64,000 bases of DNA from Hyphomonas sp. Mor2 (GTDB lineage: Bacteria; Pseudomonadota; Alphaproteobacteria; Caulobacterales; Hyphomonadaceae), in NCBI RefSeq assembly GCF_001854405.1, contig NZ_CP017718.1, forward strand, positions 496,001 through 560,000, written 5' to 3'. The notes beneath the pieces are model-generated. The model was not told where the DNA came from. It saw nothing but the letters and a program-made list of their open reading frames with translations, and searched no databases. The first letter of the stretch is position 1. Every line of letters starts with the position of its first letter. The translations under genes were made by a program, and so were the position numbers. This document shows positions 1 through 11,207 of this stretch, one piece after another.

Positions 1-32
1 TGGTCCGGTCGCCTTATTGAAGGAGATCCGTA

Positions 33-548
33 ATGGATAGAGCCGGAAAAGCCGAAGCCATCAAAACGCTCGAGGGCGTTATTGCTGACTCCGGCAGTGT
101 CATCGTGGCACGCTATACCGGTCTGACAGTTGCGGAAATGACCGAGTTTCGTGGCATGCTGCGTGAGCAGGGTGCGACAGCGAAGGTGGTCAAGAACCGT
201 CTCTTTAAGAAAGCGCTGGATGGGAAAGGTGGCGACGCAGCAAATGCGCTGTTCGCGGACCAGACCGTCATCGCTTACGCAGAAGATCCTGTGGCATCTG
301 CCAAGGCCGCTTCTGAGTTCGCCAAGGAAAACGAAAAGCTCGTTATCGTTGGCGGTCTGATGGGCGACGAAGTTCTTGATTCGGCGGGCGTGGAAGCGCT
401 CTCCAAAATGCCGTCTCGCGAGGAACTTATTGCGACTGTTGTTGCCCGTCTCATGGGACAGGCAAGCCAGATTGCTCAGCGCATCAATGCGCCGGGACAA
501 CAACTGGCCGGTGCAATCAATGTGATTGGCGAGCAAGCAGCGGCATAG
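33..548 (+). CDS. rplJ: 50S ribosomal protein L10
   Basis: L10 forms the base of the ribosomal stalk and anchors the L7/L12 dimers on the 50S subunit. The 171-residue product has the normal family length. Its N-terminal half is the rRNA-binding domain, with a conserved stretch reading VVKNRLFKKAL near residues 52-62, and its C-terminal alanine-rich helix binds L7/L12. The ATG has a strong AAGGAG ribosome binding site 6-8 nt upstream. The gene is followed by rplL, as in the classical rplKAJL-rpoBC layout; rplK and rplA would lie left of the window. In other bacteria L10 represses its own mRNA through a leader, but that region is mostly cut off here. Confidence 0.97.
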   Translation: MDRAGKAEAIKTLEGVIADSGSVIVARYTGLTVAEMTEFRGMLREQGATAKVVKNRLFKKALDGKGGDAANALFADQTVIAYAEDPVASAKAASEFAKENEKLVIVGGLMGDEVLDSAGVEALSKMPSREELIATVVARLMGQASQIAQRINAPGQQLAGAINVIGEQAAA

Positions 549-609
549 GTCGGACCCCAACAAGAAGATCAACCAAATACCCTCAACCCCATAAAGGACA
601 TCAGAACAA

Positions 610-990
610 ATGGCTGATATCGCAAAACTCGGTGATGAGCTTCTCGGCCTCACCATCATGGAAGCAAAAGAGCTCAACGACTATCTCGAAGAGCGTGGCA
701 TCAAAGCTGCTGCAGCAGTTGCTGTAGCTGGCCCAGCTGGTGGCGGCGACGCTGGCGGCGCGGCTGCTGAAGAGAAAGACGAGTTCGACGTCATTCTGAC
801 CGCTGGCGGCGACAAGAAGATCAACGTGATTAAAGTTGTTCGCGAAGTCGTTTCTGGCCTCGGCCTGAAAGAAGCGAAGGAGCTCGTTGAAGGCGCTCCT
901 AAGCCGATCAAAGAAGGCGTGTCGAAAGACGAAGCTGAAGAAATCAAGAAGAAGTTCGAAGAAGCTGGCGCAACCGTCGAGCTCAAGTAA
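610..990 (+). CDS. rplL: 50S ribosomal protein L7/L12
   Basis: This is the flexible stalk protein that recruits EF-G, EF-Tu, IF2 and release factors to the ribosome. The 126-residue product shows the three expected parts: an N-terminal dimerisation helix (residues 1-35), an Ala/Gly-rich hinge (about 35-55), and a C-terminal factor-binding domain with the conserved run [11 protein letters not shown] and the [17 protein letters not shown] motif. It lies 61 nt after rplJ and is preceded by an AAAGGA ribosome binding site. In other bacteria it is made in excess over L10, which fits the hairpins seen between it and rpoB. Confidence 0.97.
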   Translation: MADIAKLGDELLGLTIMEAKELNDYLEERGIKAAAAVAVAGPAGGGDAGGAAAEEKDEFDVILTAGGDKKINVIKVVREVVSGLGLKEAKELVEGAPKPIKEGVSKDEAEEIKKKFEEAGATVELK

Positions 991-1161
991 GGCTTCTGCC
1001 CTCGCATGAGGGTCGTAAAGTAAAACGAAAAGGTGTTTGCGCGAGACGCCCTTTCGTCGAAATCAAGCGCGGCAAAGTCGTTCTGGCTTTGCCGCGTGCG
1101 CGCGTTCTAGGCGACACGCGGCTTGGGTGCCTCATCCAAGCGGCCCAAAACGGAAGACAAG
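991..1161 (+). promoter_or_regulatory. rplL-rpoB intergenic region with three hairpins
   Basis: This 171-nt gap holds three stem-loops. A 5-bp stem with loop GCAT lies at about 999-1012. A perfect 10-bp stem (CGCGGCAAAG / CTTTGCCGCG, 9-nt loop) lies at 1068-1096. A 6-bp stem (GCTTGG / CCAAGC) lies at 1121-1141. None is followed by a T run, so they are not obvious full terminators. In Escherichia coli the same junction holds a partial attenuator and an RNase III processing site that lower rpoBC expression relative to the ribosomal proteins. A similar role here is inference from position and structure. Confidence 0.55.
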
Positions 1162-4100
1162 ATGGCACTCTCTTTCACTGAAAAGAAACGCATCCGCAAA
1201 TCCTTCGGCAAAATTCCCGAAGCCATCGATATGCCAAACCTCATCGAGGTTCAGCGCTCCTCATACGAACACTTCCTCCAGATGCACACGCCACAGGCCG
1301 AGCGGACCGATGATGGTCTCGGCGGTGTGTTCAAGTCTGTGTTCCCGATCATTGATTTCAATGAGCGGGCCTCTCTGGAATATGTGTCCTACGAGTTCGA
1401 GCCGCCAAAATTCGATACTGAAGAATGTATGCAGCGCGACCTGACTTACGCGGCGCCACTGAAAGTGCGCCTGCAGCTCGTCGTGTTCGATATTGACGAA
1501 GATACCGGCGCCAAGTCGGTCAAGGAAGTCAAAGAGCAAGAGGTCTATCTCGGCGATATCCCGCTGATGACCAATAAGGGGACGTTCATCGTGAACGGAA
1601 CCGAGCGCGTGATTGTAAGTCAGATGCACCGGTCGCCAGGTGTGTTCTTCGATCACGACAAGGGAAAGACTCACTCTTCAGGCAAGCTGCTCTTTGCCGC
1701 TCGGATCATTCCTTATCGCGGCTCCTGGCTCGATTTCGAGTTTGATGCCAAGGACATTCTGAACGTCCGGATCGACCGTAAGCGTAAGCTGCCAGCGACC
1801 ACGCTGCTGATGGCGCTCGGCTATGATGCCGATCAGATCCTCGACATGTTCTACACTCATTCGATCTATCGCCTGGACAAGGCGGGCTGGATCACGGCCT
1901 TCAAACCGGAAACCTGGAAAGGCGTGAAACCAGCTTTCGATCTGGTGGATGCCAAGTCCGGCAAAGTCGTTGCGCCGGCTGATCGCAAAATCACCGCGCT
2001 CGCCGCGAAACGCATCGTCGAAGGTGGCACAGAAGAGCTGCTGCTGCCCACCACAGCGCTCGAGGGCAAATTCCTGGCGCGTGACATCGTCAACCGCAAG
2101 ACGGGTGAGATCTACGGTGAGTCCGGCGACCTGCTCGAAGAAGAGCTGCTGGCCGAGCTGCGCGAGCAGAAAGTCAAAGCGATCGAAATTCTCGACGTCG
2201 ACAATGGCGGTCGTGGCCCTTGGCTGCGCAACACGCTGAAGGCTGACAAGAACGACACTCGCTTCGAGGCGCTGTCTGACATCTATCGCGTTATGCGCCC
2301 GGGCGAGCCACCAACCCAGGAAGCGGCAGACGCGCTGTTCAATCAGCTCTTCTTCGACTCTGAGCGGTATGATCTCTCGGCTGTTGGCCGGGTGAAGATG
2401 AACACGCGTCTGAAAGTGGCTGTCCCTGGCTATGAGCCGGCCGAAGACACTGAGCGTACGCTCCGTAATGATGACATTGTCGGCGTCGCCAAGGTCATTC
2501 TCGACCTGAAGGACGGCAAGGGTGAAGTCGACGATATCGACAACCTGGGCAACCGCCGCGTCCGCTCTGTTGGTGAGCTGATGGAGAACAATTACCGCAT
2601 CGGTCTGGTCCGCATGGAGCGGGCGATCAAGGAGCGCATGAGCTCTGTGGATATCGATACGGTGATGCCGAATGACCTGATCAATGCGAAGCCGGTCGTT
2701 GCCTCTGTGCGCGAATTCTTCGGCTCTTCGCAGCTGTCTCAGTTCATGGACCAAACCAACCCACTCTCCGAGATTACGCACAAGCGTCGTCTCTCAGCGC
2801 TTGGCCCAGGTGGTCTGACGCGTGAGCGCGCAGGCTTTGAGGTACGCGACGTGCACCCGACCCACTATGGTCGGATCTGCCCGATTGAGACACCGGAAGG
2901 CCCGAACATTGGTCTGATCAACTCACTCGCCACCCATGCGCGGGTCAACAAGTATGGCTTCATCGAAAGCCCATACCGCAAAGTTGAGAACGGCAAGCTG
3001 ACCGATGAGGTTGTCTACCTCTCTGCTATGGAAGAGCAGCTTTACAAGATTGCTCAGGCCAACACTCAGGTCGACGGAAAGGGCGAGTTGATCAACGAGT
3101 TTGCCAACGCCCGTGTGAACGGCGAAGCGATGCTCGTCCTGAAGGAAGATGTTCAGTACATGGACGTCTCGCCGAAGCAGGTTGTGTCTGTTGCGGCGGC
3201 GCTCATTCCATTCCTGGAGAATGATGACGCGAACCGCGCGCTGATGGGCTCGAACATGCAACGTCAGGCCGTGCCGCTGGTGCAAACCGATGCGCCGCTG
3301 GTCGGCACCGGCATGGAATCTGTGGTGGCCCGCGATAGTCGCGCGGCCGTTGTGGCTTCTCGCAGTGGTGTCATTGAGCAGGTGGACGGCGTCCGCATCG
3401 TGGTCCGGGCCACTGAGGATCTGGAAGGCAAGTCCGGCGTGGACATTTACCGCCTCTCCAAGTTCCGTCGCTCGAACCAGAATAGCTGCATCAACCAGCG
3501 CCCGATCGTGAAAGTGGGCGATGAGGTCAAGAAGGGCGATATCATCGCTGACGGCCCATCGACCGACCTTGGCGAACTGGCGCTCGGCCGGAACGTGCTC
3601 GTCGCGTTCATGCCTTGGAACGGCTATAACTTCGAGGACTCGATCCTGATTTCTGAGCGCATTGTGCGTGATGATGTCTACACCTCGATCCACCTGGAAG
3701 AGTTTGAGATCGCAGCCCGCGACACCAAGCTTGGCCCAGAAGAAATCACCCGTGACATTCCAAATGTTGGTGAAGAGGCTCTGCGGAACCTCGACGAAGC
3801 CGGTATCGTTGCGGTTGGTGCGGAAGTGAAAGCTGGCGATATCCTGGTTGGTAAGGTGACACCAAAGGGTGAGAGCCCGATGACGCCGGAAGAGAAACTC
3901 CTCCGCGCGATCTTCGGTGAGAAAGCCTCTGACGTTCGTGACACGTCTCTGCGTGTGCCTCCGGGCGATGCGGGGACGGTGGTAGAAGTTCGCGTCTTCA
4001 ACCGTCACGGCATCGACAAGGACCAGCGCGCGCTGCAAATCGAGCGTGAGCAGATTGAGCAGTTGCAGGAAGACAAGGAAGACGAACAGTCAATCCTCGA

Positions 4101-5280
4101 GCGCAACACCTATGACCGTCTGCGCAAGACGCTGACGGGCAAAGAAGCTGCGGCAGGTCCGAAAGGCTTCAAAACGGGTAAAATCACCGCGGGAGCTCTG
4201 GAAGAGCTTAGCGATCGTGATCTTTGGGAAATCGCGCTCAAGTCTGAAAAGGCCCAGGCTGAGATCGATGGTCTGCGTGAGCAGTTCGACGAAGCCATTC
4301 GTGAGCTGGAAGCGCGATTCAATGACAAGGTGGACAAGGTCCAGCAGGGCGACGATCTGCCTCCAGGCGTAATGAAAGTTGTCAAAGTCTTCCTGGCCGT
4401 GAAGCGTAAGCTGCAGCCCGGAGACAAGATGGCGGGTCGCCACGGCAACAAGGGGGTGATCTCGAAGATCAACCCGATGGAAGACATGCCATTCCTCGAG
4501 GATGGTACGCCAGTCGACATCGTCCTCAACCCGCTCGGCGTTCCATCGCGTATGAACGTAGGGCAGATTCTCGAAACCCACCTTGGCTGGGCCGCTGCTG
4601 GTCTCGGCAAGCTGGTGACGGAATCGCTCGAAGAGTGGCATGCCAACAATGATGGCAAAGCGCTGCGCAAGACGCTGGAGACGGTCTATGGCAAGGGCGA
4701 GCCTCTGCCGGATACCGATGAAGAGCTGGTCGAGCTGGCCGGCAACCTTCAAAAAGGCGTTCCGTTCGCGACGCCGGTCTTTGATGGGGCCCGTGAACCA
4801 GACATTGTGGAAATGCTCGAGCGAGCAGGCCTCGATGGATCTGGTCAGTCGGTTGTCTTTGATGGCCGCACCGGTGAGCAGTTCAAGCGTCCGGTTACGG
4901 TCGGGTACAAGTACCTTCTCAAGCTGCACCACCTGGTCGATGAGAAGATTCACGCCCGTTCAACCGGACCTTACTCTCTGGTCACGCAGCAGCCCCTGGG
5001 CGGTAAAGCTCAGTTCGGTGGTCAGCGCTTCGGTGAGATGGAAGTCTGGGCCCTTGAGGCCTATGGCGCGGCGTACACGCTGCAGGAAATGCTCACCGTC
5101 AAGTCGGATGACACGGCCGGTCGTGCAAAAGTGTACGAAGCCATTGTCCGCGGCGATGACACGTTCGAAGCCGGTATTCCGGAAAGTTTCAACGTACTGA
5201 TCAAAGAGATGCGATCTCTCGGCCTGAATGTCGAGTTGATCGGAGACAATGACGGAGACTCAAACGTGGCGGCTGAATAG
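1162..5280 (+). CDS. rpoB: DNA-directed RNA polymerase subunit beta
   Basis: This is the beta subunit of RNA polymerase, 1372 residues. I place the start at the ATG giving [17 protein letters not shown], with GGAAG upstream, rather than an in-frame ATG 13 codons earlier that lacks family similarity. The rifampicin-binding segment is intact ([17 protein letters not shown] followed by [13 protein letters not shown]), with Asp, His and Ser at the classic resistance positions, so nothing suggests rifampicin resistance. The conserved [13 protein letters not shown] motif near the C-terminal third and the C-terminal clamp segment are both present. It is cotranscribed with rpoC, 96 nt downstream. Confidence 0.99.
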   Translation: MALSFTEKKRIRKSFGKIPEAIDMPNLIEVQRSSYEHFLQMHTPQAERTDDGLGGVFKSVFPIIDFNERASLEYVSYEFEPPKFDTEECMQRDLTYAAPLKVRLQLVVFDIDEDTGAKSVKEVKEQEVYLGDIPLMTNKGTFIVNGTERVIVSQMHRSPGVFFDHDKGKTHSSGKLLFAARIIPYRGSWLDFEFDAKDILNVRIDRKRKLPATTLLMALGYDADQILDMFYTHSIYRLDKAGWITAFKPETWKGVKPAFDLVDAKSGKVVAPADRKITALAAKRIVEGGTEELLLPTTALEGKFLARDIVNRKTGEIYGESGDLLEEELLAELREQKVKAIEILDVDNGGRGPWLRNTLKADKNDTRFEALSDIYRVMRPGEPPTQEAADALFNQLFFDSERYDLSAVGRVKMNTRLKVAVPGYEPAEDTERTLRNDDIVGVAKVILDLKDGKGEVDDIDNLGNRRVRSVGELMENNYRIGLVRMERAIKERMSSVDIDTVMPNDLINAKPVVASVREFFGSSQLSQFMDQTNPLSEITHKRRLSALGPGGLTRERAGFEVRDVHPTHYGRICPIETPEGPNIGLINSLATHARVNKYGFIESPYRKVENGKLTDEVVYLSAMEEQLYKIAQANTQVDGKGELINEFANARVNGEAMLVLKEDVQYMDVSPKQVVSVAAALIPFLENDDANRALMGSNMQRQAVPLVQTDAPLVGTGMESVVARDSRAAVVASRSGVIEQVDGVRIVVRATEDLEGKSGVDIYRLSKFRRSNQNSCINQRPIVKVGDEVKKGDIIADGPSTDLGELALGRNVLVAFMPWNGYNFEDSILISERIVRDDVYTSIHLEEFEIAARDTKLGPEEITRDIPNVGEEALRNLDEAGIVAVGAEVKAGDILVGKVTPKGESPMTPEEKLLRAIFGEKASDVRDTSLRVPPGDAGTVVEVRVFNRHGIDKDQRALQIEREQIEQLQEDKEDEQSILERNTYDRLRKTLTGKEAAAGPKGFKTGKITAGALEELSDRDLWEIALKSEKAQAEIDGLREQFDEAIRELEARFNDKVDKVQQGDDLPPGVMKVVKVFLAVKRKLQPGDKMAGRHGNKGVISKINPMEDMPFLEDGTPVDIVLNPLGVPSRMNVGQILETHLGWAAAGLGKLVTESLEEWHANNDGKALRKTLETVYGKGEPLPDTDEELVELAGNLQKGVPFATPVFDGAREPDIVEMLERAGLDGSGQSVVFDGRTGEQFKRPVTVGYKYLLKLHHLVDEKIHARSTGPYSLVTQQPLGGKAQFGGQRFGEMEVWALEAYGAAYTLQEMLTVKSDDTAGRAKVYEAIVRGDDTFEAGIPESFNVLIKEMRSLGLNVELIGDNDGDSNVAAE

Positions 5281-5376
5281 TCGTCACGCCTTGAAAAAGG
5301 ATAGTAGAGTTAACAGGTTCAAAGGTCGATTTTTCGGCGGGGAAGTCGACCAAACCCTCCCAAGGAGTGGAAACAT

Positions 5377-8300
5377 ATGCGCCAAGATGTAGCCAGCATT
5401 TATCGTCAAAAAGAAGAAGTCCCAAGCTTCGATGCGATCCGCATTACGATCGCTAGCCCGGAAAAGATCCGCGGCTGGTCTTCGGGTGAGATCAAGAAGC
5501 CAGAGACCATCAATTACCGGACGTTCAAGCCAGAACGCGACGGTCTGTTCTGTGCCCGGATCTTCGGACCGATCAAGGACTATGAGTGTCTTTGCGGCAA
5601 ATATAAGCGGATCAAGTATCGCGGCATTATTTGTGAGAAGTGCGGCGTGGAAGTTACGCTGGCAAAAGTCCGCCGGGAACGTATGGGACACATTGAGCTG
5701 GCCTCGCCGGTAGCTCACATCTGGTTCCTGAAATCCCTGCCATCCCGCATCGCGACGCTGCTCGACATGACGTTGAAAGACGTTGAGCGCGTGCTGTATT
5801 TTGAGAGCTATGTCGTCACTGAACCTGGACTGACCCCGCTCGAGCCAAAGCAGATGCTCTCTGAAGAAGAGTATATGGATCTTCAGGACGAGCACGGCGA
5901 AGACGCGTTCACCGCGATGATTGGTGCGGAAGCGGTCAAAGAGATGCTGGAAGGTCTGGACCTGGACTTGCTGGCCGACACGCTGCGCGAAGACCTCGCG
6001 GAGTCGACCTCTGAGCTGAAGACCAAGAAATACTCCAAGCGTCTGAAAGTGGTTGAAGCTTTTCTCGCATCTGGCGCCAAGCCAGAATGGATGATCCTGA
6101 ACGTCGTTCCAGTGATCCCACCGGATCTGCGTCCGCTGGTCCCTCTGGACGGTGGCCGCTTTGCGACCTCTGATCTGAACGATCTCTATCGCCGTGTGAT
6201 CAACCGGAACAACCGCCTGAAGCGCCTGATGGAGCTTCGTGCGCCCGACATCATCATCCGGAACGAAAAGCGGATGCTGCAGGAATCCGTCGATGCCCTG
6301 TTCGACAATGGTCGCCGTGGCCGGACGATTACCGGCACCAATAAGCGTCCTCTGAAGTCTCTGTCTGACATGCTGAAGGGTAAGCATGGTCGCTTCCGTC
6401 AGAACCTGCTCGGCAAACGCGTCGACTATTCTGGCCGTTCGGTCATCGTGGTTGGTCCGAACATGAAGCTTCACGAATGCGGTCTTCCGAAGAAGATGGC
6501 GCTCGAGCTGTTCAAGCCATTCATCTACGCTCGCCTCGACGCGAAAGGCCTGGCCGGTACGGTCAAGGCGGCGAAGAAGCTGGTTGAGAAAGAAAAGCCA
6601 GAAGTCTGGGATATCCTGGAAGAGGTCATCCGTGAGCACCCGGTTCTATTGAACCGCGCGCCAACGCTGCACCGTCTGGGCATCCAGGCATTTGAGCCGA
6701 AACTGATCGAAGGGAAGGCGATCCAGCTGCACCCGCTGGTCTGTGCGGCGTTCAACGCTGACTTCGACGGTGACCAGATGGCGGTGCACGTGCCGTTGAG
6801 CCTTGAAGCTCAGCTGGAAGCGCGCGTCCTGATGATGTCGACGAACAACATCCTGTCGCCAGCCAACGGTAAGCCGATCATCGTACCGTCTCAGGATATC
6901 GTTCTGGGACTCTACTACCTCTCGCTCGACAAACCGAACGAGCAGGGCGAAGGCATGGTCATCTCTGACATGGCCGAACTGGAACATGCCCTGAATTCAG
7001 GCAAGCTCGCCATGCACGCCAAGATCAAGGCGATGTACCATACTGTCGATGAAAATGGCGAGGCGCTTTCGAAAGTGATCGAGACCACGCCTGGCCGTTT
7101 CATGATCGCCGACATCTTCCCGCGTCATCATCGCATCGATCCGGAGCAGCTCCTGAGCGATGTCATGGTCAAAAAGAATATCGGTAAACTGATCGACGAG
7201 GTGTATCGTCACTGTGGTCAGAAGGCGACGGTGATCTTCGCCGACCGCTTGATGGGGCTTGGCTTCCGTGAAGCGGCGAAAGCGGGTATTTCGTTCGGCA
7301 AGGATGATATGAAAATCCCAGCCGCGAAAGTGAAACTGGTCGAGCAGACCAAAGAGCAAGTGGCTGAGTATGAGCGTCAATATGCTGACGGTCTGATCAC
7401 CCGTGGTGAGAAGTACAACAAGGTTGTCGACGCCTGGTCGACCTGTACGGACAAGGTCGCAGACGCGATGATGGACGCCGCAGGCGAAGCCGCGACGGAC
7501 AAGAAAACAGGACGTCAGGAAGAGACCAACTCGGTCTTCATGATGGCCCACTCCGGCGCGCGTGGTTCGAAGAACCAGATGAAACAGCTGGCCGGTATGC
7601 GGGGTCTGATGGCCCGTCCGGATGGCTCGATCATCGAGACGCCAATCATCTCGAACTTCAAGGAAGGTCTGACCGTTCAGGAGTACTTTAACTCCACCCA
7701 CGGGGCGCGTAAGGGTCTGGCCGATACCGCTCTGAAGACGGCGAACTCGGGGTATCTGACCCGTCGCCTGGTCGATGTGGCTCAGGACTGTATCGTAACC
7801 GAAGATGATTGTGGAACCGATCAGGGCATCGAACTGTCTGCCGTCATGGAAGGCGCCGACGTTGTTGTCTCGCTCAGCGAACGCATCCTGGGCCGGACCA
7901 CTGGCGAGGACGTCAAGGCACCGAAATCGGATGAGCTGGTTGCTCCGGCGAACACCTATATTGACGAAGCTCTGGCCAAACAGATCGAAGAGGCTGGCGT
8001 AGACCGCATCAAGGTGCGTTCGCCACTGACCTGCGAAACCAAAGTTGGCGTCTGTGTCGCCTGTTATGGCCGCGACCTCGCGCGTGGTACCGTGGTCAAC
8101 AAAGGCGAAGCCGTTGGCGTTATCGCGGCACAGTCGATCGGTGAGCCTGGCACGCAGCTGACCATGCGGACCTTCCACATTGGTGGCGCTGCATCGGTCG
8201 CTGAGGAAAGCTCTGCCGAAGCGCAGGTCGAAGGGAAGATCAAGTTTGAGAACCCAACCTTTGTGAAACGCGAAGACGGCGCTCTGATCGTCACAGGACG

Positions 8301-9576
8301 TCACATGGTTGTGTCGATCGAAGACGCCGATGGCCGCACCCGTCAGACCTTCAAGCCATCTTACGGCACGGCTTTGTCTGTAAAAGACAAGAAGAAGGTC
8401 AAGCCGGGCGACAAGATCGCGGACTGGGATCCATTTGCCCAGCCAATGATCGCTGAAGTCGCAGGCACGATCCGCCTGGTTGATATCGTCGACGGTCTGA
8501 CCGCTCGCGAAGAGACCGACGAAGCAACTGGCATTTCGTCTCGTGTGATTATTGACGGCCGTGGTTCGAAAGGCGCTGATCTTCGCCCGTCGATCATGAT
8601 CGTGAACGCTAAGGGTGAGGCTTTGTCGCTGCCAAACGGCAATGAGGCCCGTTACATGCTGTCTCCAGGCGCGATCTTGTCGGTCGAGGAAGGTGACACG
8701 ATCAAGGTCGGCGAATCCATGGCCCGTGTCGCGACTGGCGGCGCCAAGACCAAGGATATTACCGGTGGTCTGCCGCGTGTGGCCGAACTGTTCGAAGCCC
8801 GCCGTCCCAAGGATCACGCTGTGATCGCTGAGATGGATGGCCGCATTCAGTTCATCCGCGAGTATAAGCAGAAGCGTAAGATTGCGATCGTTCCGGAAGA
8901 AGAGGGCAAGGACGCCATCGAATTCCTGGTACCGAAAGCGCGCCGCCTTGATGTCCAGGATGGCGACTATGTCAAACGCGGTGATTATATCATCGATGGC
9001 AATCCAGCCCCGCAGGACATTCTGGCTACGCTCGGGATTGAGGCGCTCGCCGAATATCTCGTCGACGAGGTTCAGAAGGTTTACCGCCTGCAGGGCGTGC
9101 CGATCAACGACAAGCATATCGAGGTGATTGTTCGCCAGATGCTGCAAAAGTTCGAGATCACGGATGCCGGTACGACCACGCTGATCAAGGGTGAGCACGT
9201 GGATGGGCTCGAACTTGAAGAAGCCAATGCCGCGGTGCGCAAGTCGAAGAAGGCCGATCAGCGCGAAGCCGTTGGCGTTCCGGTTCTGCTTGGTATCACC
9301 AAGGCGTCTCTGCAAACCCGCAGCTTCATCTCAGCCGCTTCCTTCCAGGAAACAACACGCGTGCTGACCGAAGCAGCGTTGCAAGGCAAAGTGGATACGC
9401 TGGAAGGCCTGAAAGAGAATGTCATTGTTGGGCGTCTCATCCCGGCCGGTACCGGCGGCGGCATGCGCGAAATGCGCAAGGTTGCCGCTCAGCGTGACCA
9501 GCAGCTGCGCAATAAGCGGGAAGCCGCGGCCAAGGAAGCTGCGGCTTCACTGCCCGCCCCGGAGGCTGCTGAATAA
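5377..9576 (+). CDS. rpoC: DNA-directed RNA polymerase subunit beta'
   Basis: This is the catalytic beta' subunit, 1399 residues, which forms the active centre with beta. The N-terminal zinc-binding cysteines lie in [20 protein letters not shown], and the second zinc site near residue 890 includes [13 protein letters not shown]. The catalytic magnesium motif [14 protein letters not shown] is intact. The ATG has an AAGGAG site. The 96-nt gap after rpoB contains a long imperfect hairpin (GGTCGA at 5324-5329 pairing with TCGACC at 5346-5351). A strong intrinsic terminator follows 22 nt after the stop codon and closes the rplJL-rpoBC operon. Confidence 0.99.
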   Translation: MRQDVASIYRQKEEVPSFDAIRITIASPEKIRGWSSGEIKKPETINYRTFKPERDGLFCARIFGPIKDYECLCGKYKRIKYRGIICEKCGVEVTLAKVRRERMGHIELASPVAHIWFLKSLPSRIATLLDMTLKDVERVLYFESYVVTEPGLTPLEPKQMLSEEEYMDLQDEHGEDAFTAMIGAEAVKEMLEGLDLDLLADTLREDLAESTSELKTKKYSKRLKVVEAFLASGAKPEWMILNVVPVIPPDLRPLVPLDGGRFATSDLNDLYRRVINRNNRLKRLMELRAPDIIIRNEKRMLQESVDALFDNGRRGRTITGTNKRPLKSLSDMLKGKHGRFRQNLLGKRVDYSGRSVIVVGPNMKLHECGLPKKMALELFKPFIYARLDAKGLAGTVKAAKKLVEKEKPEVWDILEEVIREHPVLLNRAPTLHRLGIQAFEPKLIEGKAIQLHPLVCAAFNADFDGDQMAVHVPLSLEAQLEARVLMMSTNNILSPANGKPIIVPSQDIVLGLYYLSLDKPNEQGEGMVISDMAELEHALNSGKLAMHAKIKAMYHTVDENGEALSKVIETTPGRFMIADIFPRHHRIDPEQLLSDVMVKKNIGKLIDEVYRHCGQKATVIFADRLMGLGFREAAKAGISFGKDDMKIPAAKVKLVEQTKEQVAEYERQYADGLITRGEKYNKVVDAWSTCTDKVADAMMDAAGEAATDKKTGRQEETNSVFMMAHSGARGSKNQMKQLAGMRGLMARPDGSIIETPIISNFKEGLTVQEYFNSTHGARKGLADTALKTANSGYLTRRLVDVAQDCIVTEDDCGTDQGIELSAVMEGADVVVSLSERILGRTTGEDVKAPKSDELVAPANTYIDEALAKQIEEAGVDRIKVRSPLTCETKVGVCVACYGRDLARGTVVNKGEAVGVIAAQSIGEPGTQLTMRTFHIGGAASVAEESSAEAQVEGKIKFENPTFVKREDGALIVTGRHMVVSIEDADGRTRQTFKPSYGTALSVKDKKKVKPGDKIADWDPFAQPMIAEVAGTIRLVDIVDGLTAREETDEATGISSRVIIDGRGSKGADLRPSIMIVNAKGEALSLPNGNEARYMLSPGAILSVEEGDTIKVGESMARVATGGAKTKDITGGLPRVAELFEARRPKDHAVIAEMDGRIQFIREYKQKRKIAIVPEEEGKDAIEFLVPKARRLDVQDGDYVKRGDYIIDGNPAPQDILATLGIEALAEYLVDEVQKVYRLQGVPINDKHIEVIVRQMLQKFEITDAGTTTLIKGEHVDGLELEEANAAVRKSKKADQREAVGVPVLLGITKASLQTRSFISAASFQETTRVLTEAALQGKVDTLEGLKENVIVGRLIPAGTGGGMREMRKVAAQRDQQLRNKREAAAKEAAASLPAPEAAE

Positions 9577-9598
9577 GCGATCATTTATCTGCAAATCT

Positions 9599-9637
9599 CA
9601 AAGCGCCGCGCTCAGGCTTGAGTGCGGCGCTTTTTTC
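9599..9637 (+). terminator. Intrinsic terminator of the rpoBC operon
   Basis: A GC-rich stem (AAGCGCCGC arm and GCGGCGCTT arm, extended by CTCA/TGAG around a GGCT loop) runs directly into a six-T tract. It sits just after rpoC and only about 36 nt before the start of the next gene. Confidence 0.88.
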
Positions 9638-9673
9638 ATGCAGGGCTGGGACGTCGCTGGAATGGAAATCGGT

Positions 9674-10561
9674 ATGTCAGCTCACGCATCGCAATTGCCG
9701 GACATCCCGTTGATCGAAGACGGAGATGAGATGCGCTCAGCGCTCATCGCGACGTATCCCGAGAATGCTGAAACGATTGAATCGTTGCACACGCACGGCT
9801 TTGCCGTGATTGAGCCAGACTTTGATCCTGAAGATTTGAAGGCTGTCGATGCTTGGTCCGAAGCCAAACTGAAGAATACTCCACGAATCCAGGATGGCTG
9901 GATCGAACAGGCCGCGATCGGCCGGCTTGCCGTACACGCGCCAGTGCTTGATCTGTTATCCAAGCTGTATGGCCGCAGAGCGTTCCCGTTCCAGACTCTG
10001 AATTTCGAAGTCGGGACCCAGCAGAAGCCGCATTCCGATACGTTTCACTTCAATTCTACACCTGCGCACTTCATGTGCGGAGTTTGGGTCGCGCTGGAGG
10101 ATATCTCGCCGGAAGCTGGGCCGCTCATCTACTATCCTGGCAGCCACAAACTGCCAATTCTAGAGCGCGCTGAGATTGGCGGGGATCAGGCTTATGCCGA
10201 CTATGAGAAACACATCGCTGGGCTCATTGATTCGCATGACCTGAAGCCTGAATATGGCCTGCTGAAACGCGGGCAGGCGCTTATCTGGTCGGCGAATCTG
10301 ATTCATGGCGGTTCGCGCCGGATTGATCCGACATTGACCCGGCGCAGTCAGGTGACGCATTACTATTTCGAGGATTGCGCCTACCACACCCCGCTGGACT
10401 ATGATCTGGAGCAGGGGGCTCACTTTGTTCGCCAACCATTTGATCTGTCTCGTCGCAAACACATATTGAGCCAGCGTAAGCATCTGAACGAGCAGCTCAC
10501 CTTGCGTGAAATCCTGGCCCAGAGATGGCGCCTTTGGCGGCAGCGCCCGCCGCGATTCTGA
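9674..10561 (+). CDS. Phytanoyl-CoA dioxygenase (PhyH) family oxygenase
   Basis: This is a predicted soluble Fe(II)/2-oxoglutarate-dependent oxygenase of about 295 residues. The double-stranded beta-helix metal site is visible as HSD in QKPHSDTFHF, with the distal His in NLIHGGSRR and basic residues near it that could hold 2-oxoglutarate. The surrounding text (GVWVALEDISPEAGPLIYYPGSHK) is typical of PhyH proteins. The start is uncertain: ATG 9674 has GGAA at a good distance, and in-frame ATGs at 9662 and 9638 are possible, the last inside the end of the rpoC terminator. The gene stands alone between rpoC and the str operon. The substrate is unknown; a small metabolite is most likely for the family, but its position invites the question of a ribosomal or translation-factor substrate. 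Confidence 0.8.
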   Translation: MSAHASQLPDIPLIEDGDEMRSALIATYPENAETIESLHTHGFAVIEPDFDPEDLKAVDAWSEAKLKNTPRIQDGWIEQAAIGRLAVHAPVLDLLSKLYGRRAFPFQTLNFEVGTQQKPHSDTFHFNSTPAHFMCGVWVALEDISPEAGPLIYYPGSHKLPILERAEIGGDQAYADYEKHIAGLIDSHDLKPEYGLLKRGQALIWSANLIHGGSRRIDPTLTRRSQVTHYYFEDCAYHTPLDYDLEQGAHFVRQPFDLSRRKHILSQRKHLNEQLTLREILAQRWRLWRQRPPRF

Positions 10562-10613
10562 AGGATCTGCGTCATTCGGTTATGGGTTTTAGCATCGTCT
10601 CTGCCGCCAAGGC

Positions 10614-10641
10614 TTGACGTCTCGAAGATCGAGGCTTAAAC
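10614..10641 (+). promoter_or_regulatory. Predicted promoter of the str operon
   Basis: TTGACGT at 10614-10620, a 13-nt spacer, and GCTTAAAC at 10634-10641 fit the published Caulobacter housekeeping sigma-73 consensus (TTGACGS, 10-14 nt, GCTANAWC) with one mismatch in each element. It lies about 180 nt upstream of rpsL, implying a leader of about 170 nt. Confidence 0.55.
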
Positions 10642-10657
10642 GCGCGACATGCTGGCT

Positions 10658-10706
10658 GGGCAGGTCCATTTTGGGTCTGCCCGGTAATCCTTTTGGGGAT
10701 TACTGG
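10658..10706 (+). promoter_or_regulatory. Tandem hairpins in the str operon leader
   Basis: Two adjacent 10-bp stems lie just downstream of the predicted promoter. The first pairs GGGCAGGTCC (10658-10667) with GGGTCTGCCC (10673-10682). The second pairs CCGGTAATCC (10681-10690) with GGATTACTGG (10697-10706). Each includes G-U pairs, and they share two bases, so they compete slightly at the junction. No T tract follows either stem. A role as an autoregulatory or stability element of the rpsL-rpsG-fusA-tuf transcript is inference. Confidence 0.45.
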
Positions 10707-10821
10707 TTTGGCAAACACAGAAATTTGAGCGGATGCAGGTCCGGGAACTCACGGCCCGTCTTGCGTCTCATCCGAAACTGGTCCGACAGGGGCCACGAAA
10801 CTAGAGAGTATCAAGGCCCCT

Positions 10822-11193
10822 ATGCCGACGATTCAACAGCTGATCCGGAAGCCGCGCAAGCCTAAGCCGCAGCGGTCCAAGACCCCCGCCCTCAAGGGCA
10901 ACCCACAACGTCGCGGCGTTTGCACCCGCGTTTACACCACGACCCCGAAAAAGCCGAACTCGGCCCTTCGTAAAGTGGCCAAAGTGCGTCTGACGACTGG
11001 GTTCGAGTCGCTTTGTTACATTCCGGGTGAAGGCCACAACCTGCAGGAGCACTCTGTGGTGCTGATCCGCGGTGGTCGTGTGAAAGACCTTCCGGGTGTG
11101 CGCTACCACATTCTCCGCGGCGTTCTGGATACCCAGGGCGTGAAAGATCGTAAACAACGTCGTTCGCATTACGGCGTCAAGAAGCCGAAATAA
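10822..11193 (+). CDS. rpsL: 30S ribosomal protein S12
   Basis: S12 lies at the decoding centre of the 30S subunit. The 123-residue product is complete, with the [13 protein letters not shown] loop and the [13 protein letters not shown] loop that carry the lysines mutated in streptomycin resistance. Both lysines are wild type. The aspartate modified by RimO in other bacteria (GGRVKDLPG) and the conserved proline loop are present. It is the first gene of the str operon, with rpsG 14 nt downstream. Confidence 0.98.
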   Translation: MPTIQQLIRKPRKPKPQRSKTPALKGNPQRRGVCTRVYTTTPKKPNSALRKVAKVRLTTGFESLCYIPGEGHNLQEHSVVLIRGGRVKDLPGVRYHILRGVLDTQGVKDRKQRRSHYGVKKPK

Positions 11194-11207
11194 GGGAGGG
11201 CTGAACC

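Noticed and set aside
1-32. L10 leader (autoregulatory RNA) upstream of rplJ
   Set aside because: Only the last 32 bases are in the window, too few to judge any structure.
6997-9315. A 772-codon open frame antisense to rpoC
   Set aside because: It lies wholly within rpoC, has no ribosome binding site, and its composition is what reversed GC-rich codons give (many Arg, His, Asp, Phe). rpoC is certain.
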